Shown: one piece after another, positions 6,162 through 7,892 of the stretch
Layout of the letters: each line of letters begins with the position of its first letter
How positions within the stretch are numbered: position 1 is the first letter of the stretch
NCBI GenBank assembly: GCA_945836565.1
Contig: CAMALN010000065.1
Coordinates: 1 to 7,892 of the forward strand
Reading direction: 5' to 3'
DNA length: 7,892 bases
DNA from: an uncultured Lachnospiraceae bacterium
Lineage (GTDB): Bacteria; Bacillota; Clostridia; Lachnospirales; Lachnospiraceae
Notes under the pieces: model-generated
What the model was told of the DNA's origin: nothing
Seen by the model: the letters and a program-made list of their open reading frames with translations, nothing else
The model's database searches: none
Position numbers and translations under genes: made by a program

Positions 6162-7256
6162 ATGGAGCGTATAGAACAATTTGATTTAAATGAATTAAAG
6201 CATGAGATATATGGCTGGCAGGTAAAAGCACCCTCAGATAATATCAGAGCACAGATAAAGCGTAACTGGGATGCTATGGCAAAGCCACTTGATTCTATGG
6301 GAGTGTTTGAGGATATGGTTGCAAGAATCGGCGCCATACTCGGAACCGAAAAGCCGGATATAAGCAGGCGTGCGCTTATAATCATGTGTGCCGATAACGG
6401 AGTTGTAGAGGAAGGCATAAGCCAGTCCGGTCAGGAGGTTACTGCCATAGTAACGCGTGACATGGGTATAGGCCGTTCAAATGTATGCCATATGGCGAAG
6501 GCGGTAGGCTGTGATACCATACCGGTAGACATAGGTATTAATTCTGATGAAGTCTTCGATGGAGTATTAGATAAAAAGGTGAGAAAGGGCACTCGAAACT
6601 TCGCCATAGAGCCGGCCATGTCTGAGGCGGAAATGTATCAGGCAATATGTACCGGTATGGAAATTGTAAGAGAATGTAAGGAAAAAGGATATACCATGCT
6701 TGCAACAGGCGAGATGAGTATAGGAAATACAACAACCAGCAGTGCCATAGCGGCAGGCTTGCTTGGACTTGATGCCTGTGCTGTCGTAGGAAGAGGAGCC
6801 GGACTTTCGGACGAAGGACTCTTGAAAAAACGCAAGGTAGTACAGGAGGCCTACGACAGATATAAGCTATACGATTTTATAGCACCGGAGGTACTTCGCT
6901 GTGTAGGCGGTCTGGATATAGCCGGACTTGTCGGAGTGTATCTTGGAGGGTGCAGATATGAGATACCTGTTGTGGTAGACGGCGCCATAAGTCTTGTAGC
7001 AGCATATGTGGCAGAGCAGCTTAGACCAGGTGCGAAGGATTATATGATAGCATCACACAAGAGCCGAGAACCACTCTGTGAGATGCTGCTGGAGGAGCTT
7101 GGGCTTAATGCATGTATAGATGCAGGTATGGCTCTCGGAGAGGGAACCGGAGCGGTTATGCTGCTTGGTATACTTGATACAGTTATGGCACTATATGATA
7201 ACAACAGAAGCTTTGAGGATATATCGATGAAGCCGTATGAAAGGTTTGGAAAGTAA
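6162..7256 (+). CDS. cobT: Nicotinate-nucleotide--dimethylbenzimidazole phosphoribosyltransferase
   Basis: CobT moves the ribose-phosphate of nicotinate mononucleotide to the lower-ligand base (dimethylbenzimidazole or another benzimidazole or purine), giving alpha-ribazole phosphate for the nucleotide loop. The 364-residue length matches the family (about 350). Visible motifs are KPLDSMG (41-47), CADNGVVEEGISQS (76-89), ATGEMSIGNTT (181-191) with Glu184, VGRGAGLSDEGL (209-220), ASHKSREP (297-304) and GMALGEGTGA (322-331) with Glu327, which corresponds to the catalytic Glu317 of the Salmonella enzyme. ATG 6162 fits the family N-terminus, although its ribosome site is weak: AAGG about 13 nt upstream. 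The gene follows a 131-bp AT-rich gap and ends 3 nt before cobU, so cobT and cobU are one transcription unit. The base actually used cannot be told from this sequence. Confidence 0.96.
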   Translation: MERIEQFDLNELKHEIYGWQVKAPSDNIRAQIKRNWDAMAKPLDSMGVFEDMVARIGAILGTEKPDISRRALIIMCADNGVVEEGISQSGQEVTAIVTRDMGIGRSNVCHMAKAVGCDTIPVDIGINSDEVFDGVLDKKVRKGTRNFAIEPAMSEAEMYQAICTGMEIVRECKEKGYTMLATGEMSIGNTTTSSAIAAGLLGLDACAVVGRGAGLSDEGLLKKRKVVQEAYDRYKLYDFIAPEVLRCVGGLDIAGLVGVYLGGCRYEIPVVVDGAISLVAAYVAEQLRPGAKDYMIASHKSREPLCEMLLEELGLNACIDAGMALGEGTGAVMLLGILDTVMALYDNNRSFEDISMKPYERFGK

Positions 7257-7259
7257 GAT

Positions 7260-7865
7260 ATGATACTTATTGTAGGCGGAAGCGGAAGTGGCAAATCGGC
7301 ATATGCGGAGCATGTATGTGGGAAGCTTGCAGGCGCTTCTAAGAAATATTACATAGCTACTATGAGATGTGAAGGTGAAGAGGGTGCAAAACGCGTTGAA
7401 AAGCATCGTCGCATGAGAGAGGGCAAGAGCTTCATCACTATAGAGTGTGCAACGGACATATCAAAGGCATTGGATAATGAAGGTGACATAGAGGATTCTG
7501 TCGTGTTGCTTGAAGACCTTTCCAATCTGGTAGCAAATGAATTCTTTGACATTGGCTTTGACGAAATATACGGTGAGGCAAAAGCTGAGACAAAAGTTGA
7601 GAAGAGTATGCATAACGACCTTGAAGCATATAGCAGGAAAATCATTGACAAGGTATATGGTGATATAACAGAGCTAGCAAAGAAGGTTAGAAGACTTGTG
7701 GTGGTATCAGACAATATATTTGAAGACGGATTAAGATACGATGAAGTGACAAAGCTATATATGGAAGCACTTGGTTCGATAAATGTGAAGCTTGCTGAAA
7801 ATGCTAATTGTGTAGCTGAGGTTGTGATGGGTGTACCCTTGTTTGTCAAAGGAAGCTTAAGCTAA
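7260..7865 (+). CDS. cobU: Adenosylcobinamide kinase / adenosylcobinamide-phosphate guanylyltransferase (divergent CobU)
   Basis: CobU phosphorylates adenosylcobinamide and then transfers GMP from GTP to form adenosylcobinamide-GDP, the partner of alpha-ribazole in the CobS reaction. The 201-residue length is slightly above the usual 180. The P-loop is GGSGSGKS (6-13) at the very N-terminus. YYIATM (30-35) fits the family YIATA. His49 in VEKHRRMRE corresponds to the histidine guanylylated in Salmonella CobU. LLEDLSNLVANEF (83-95) matches the third family block. The fourth block, usually NEVGxGIVP, is here SDNIFEDGLRYDEVTKLY (150-167), clearly divergent, but LGSINVKLAENAN (171-183) and VVMGVPLFVKG (188-198) restore the family pattern. 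An insertion around 96-118 (acidic/Lys-rich) lengthens the middle. Ribosome site GGAAAG (7248-7253) lies in the cobT end. Confidence 0.88.
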   Translation: MILIVGGSGSGKSAYAEHVCGKLAGASKKYYIATMRCEGEEGAKRVEKHRRMREGKSFITIECATDISKALDNEGDIEDSVVLLEDLSNLVANEFFDIGFDEIYGEAKAETKVEKSMHNDLEAYSRKIIDKVYGDITELAKKVRRLVVVSDNIFEDGLRYDEVTKLYMEALGSINVKLAENANCVAEVVMGVPLFVKGSLS

Positions 7866-7892
7866 ATAATACAGGATAAAATATAGGATAAA
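7866..7892 (+). other. Downstream spacer at the window edge
   Basis: These 27 bp follow cobU. AGGATAAA occurs at 7873-7880 and again at 7885-7892. The same octamer precedes the permease start (2760-2767). It may belong to the ribosome-binding region of a further gene, plausibly cobS or another corrinoid gene, beyond the window. No terminator is visible. Confidence 0.3.

Noticed and set aside
7349..7849. Reverse-strand open frame of 166 codons inside cobU
   Set aside because: It is Ser/Thr-rich with no domain and lies entirely opposite the cobU motifs, so it is an antisense shadow.

Overview
The window looks like chromosomal DNA of a Gram-positive anaerobe of the class Clostridia, probably a Lachnospiraceae-type gut bacterium. 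The reasons are strong purine-rich Shine-Dalgarno sites, frequent ATA and AGA codons, moderate-to-low GC, lipoprotein signal peptides on both extracellular proteins, and corrinoid genes of the anaerobic type. Genus cannot be fixed from the sequence alone. All seven main genes lie on the + strand, tightly spaced, and read as one cobalamin (corrinoid) operon or two adjacent ones.

Layout. Positions 1-156 are a structured leader: a long near-palindromic hairpin (41-87), abutted by a second perfect 9-bp hairpin (88-108), and a possible 20-codon leader peptide (83-145) whose Shine-Dalgarno site is buried in the first hairpin. Next come a lipoprotein form of the cobalt chelatase CbiK with an extra C-terminal domain (157-1572), a lipoprotein substrate-binding protein (1574-2740), a FecCD/BtuC-type permease (2771-3772) and an ABC ATPase (3785-4531). 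The ATPase overlaps by 16 nt cobyric acid synthase cobQ/cbiP (4516-6030). A 131-bp AT-rich gap (6031-6161) separates this block from cobT (6162-7256) and cobU (7260-7865). The window ends 27 bp after cobU, apparently before another gene.

How the genes work together. The binding protein, permease and ATPase form a complete type II importer of the B12/heme/siderophore class. The surface-anchored CbiK homologue is its immediate upstream partner. CobQ amidates the corrin ring. CobU activates adenosylcobinamide to its GDP form, and CobT activates dimethylbenzimidazole, giving the two halves that CobS (not in the window) would join. The set therefore links capture of a tetrapyrrole or corrinoid at the cell surface to late-stage assembly or salvage of cobalamin.

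Most worth a second look: the exported CbiK with intact metal-site residues fused to an uncharacterised C-terminal domain, and the hairpin/leader-peptide arrangement upstream of it, which is not a recognisable cobalamin riboswitch.
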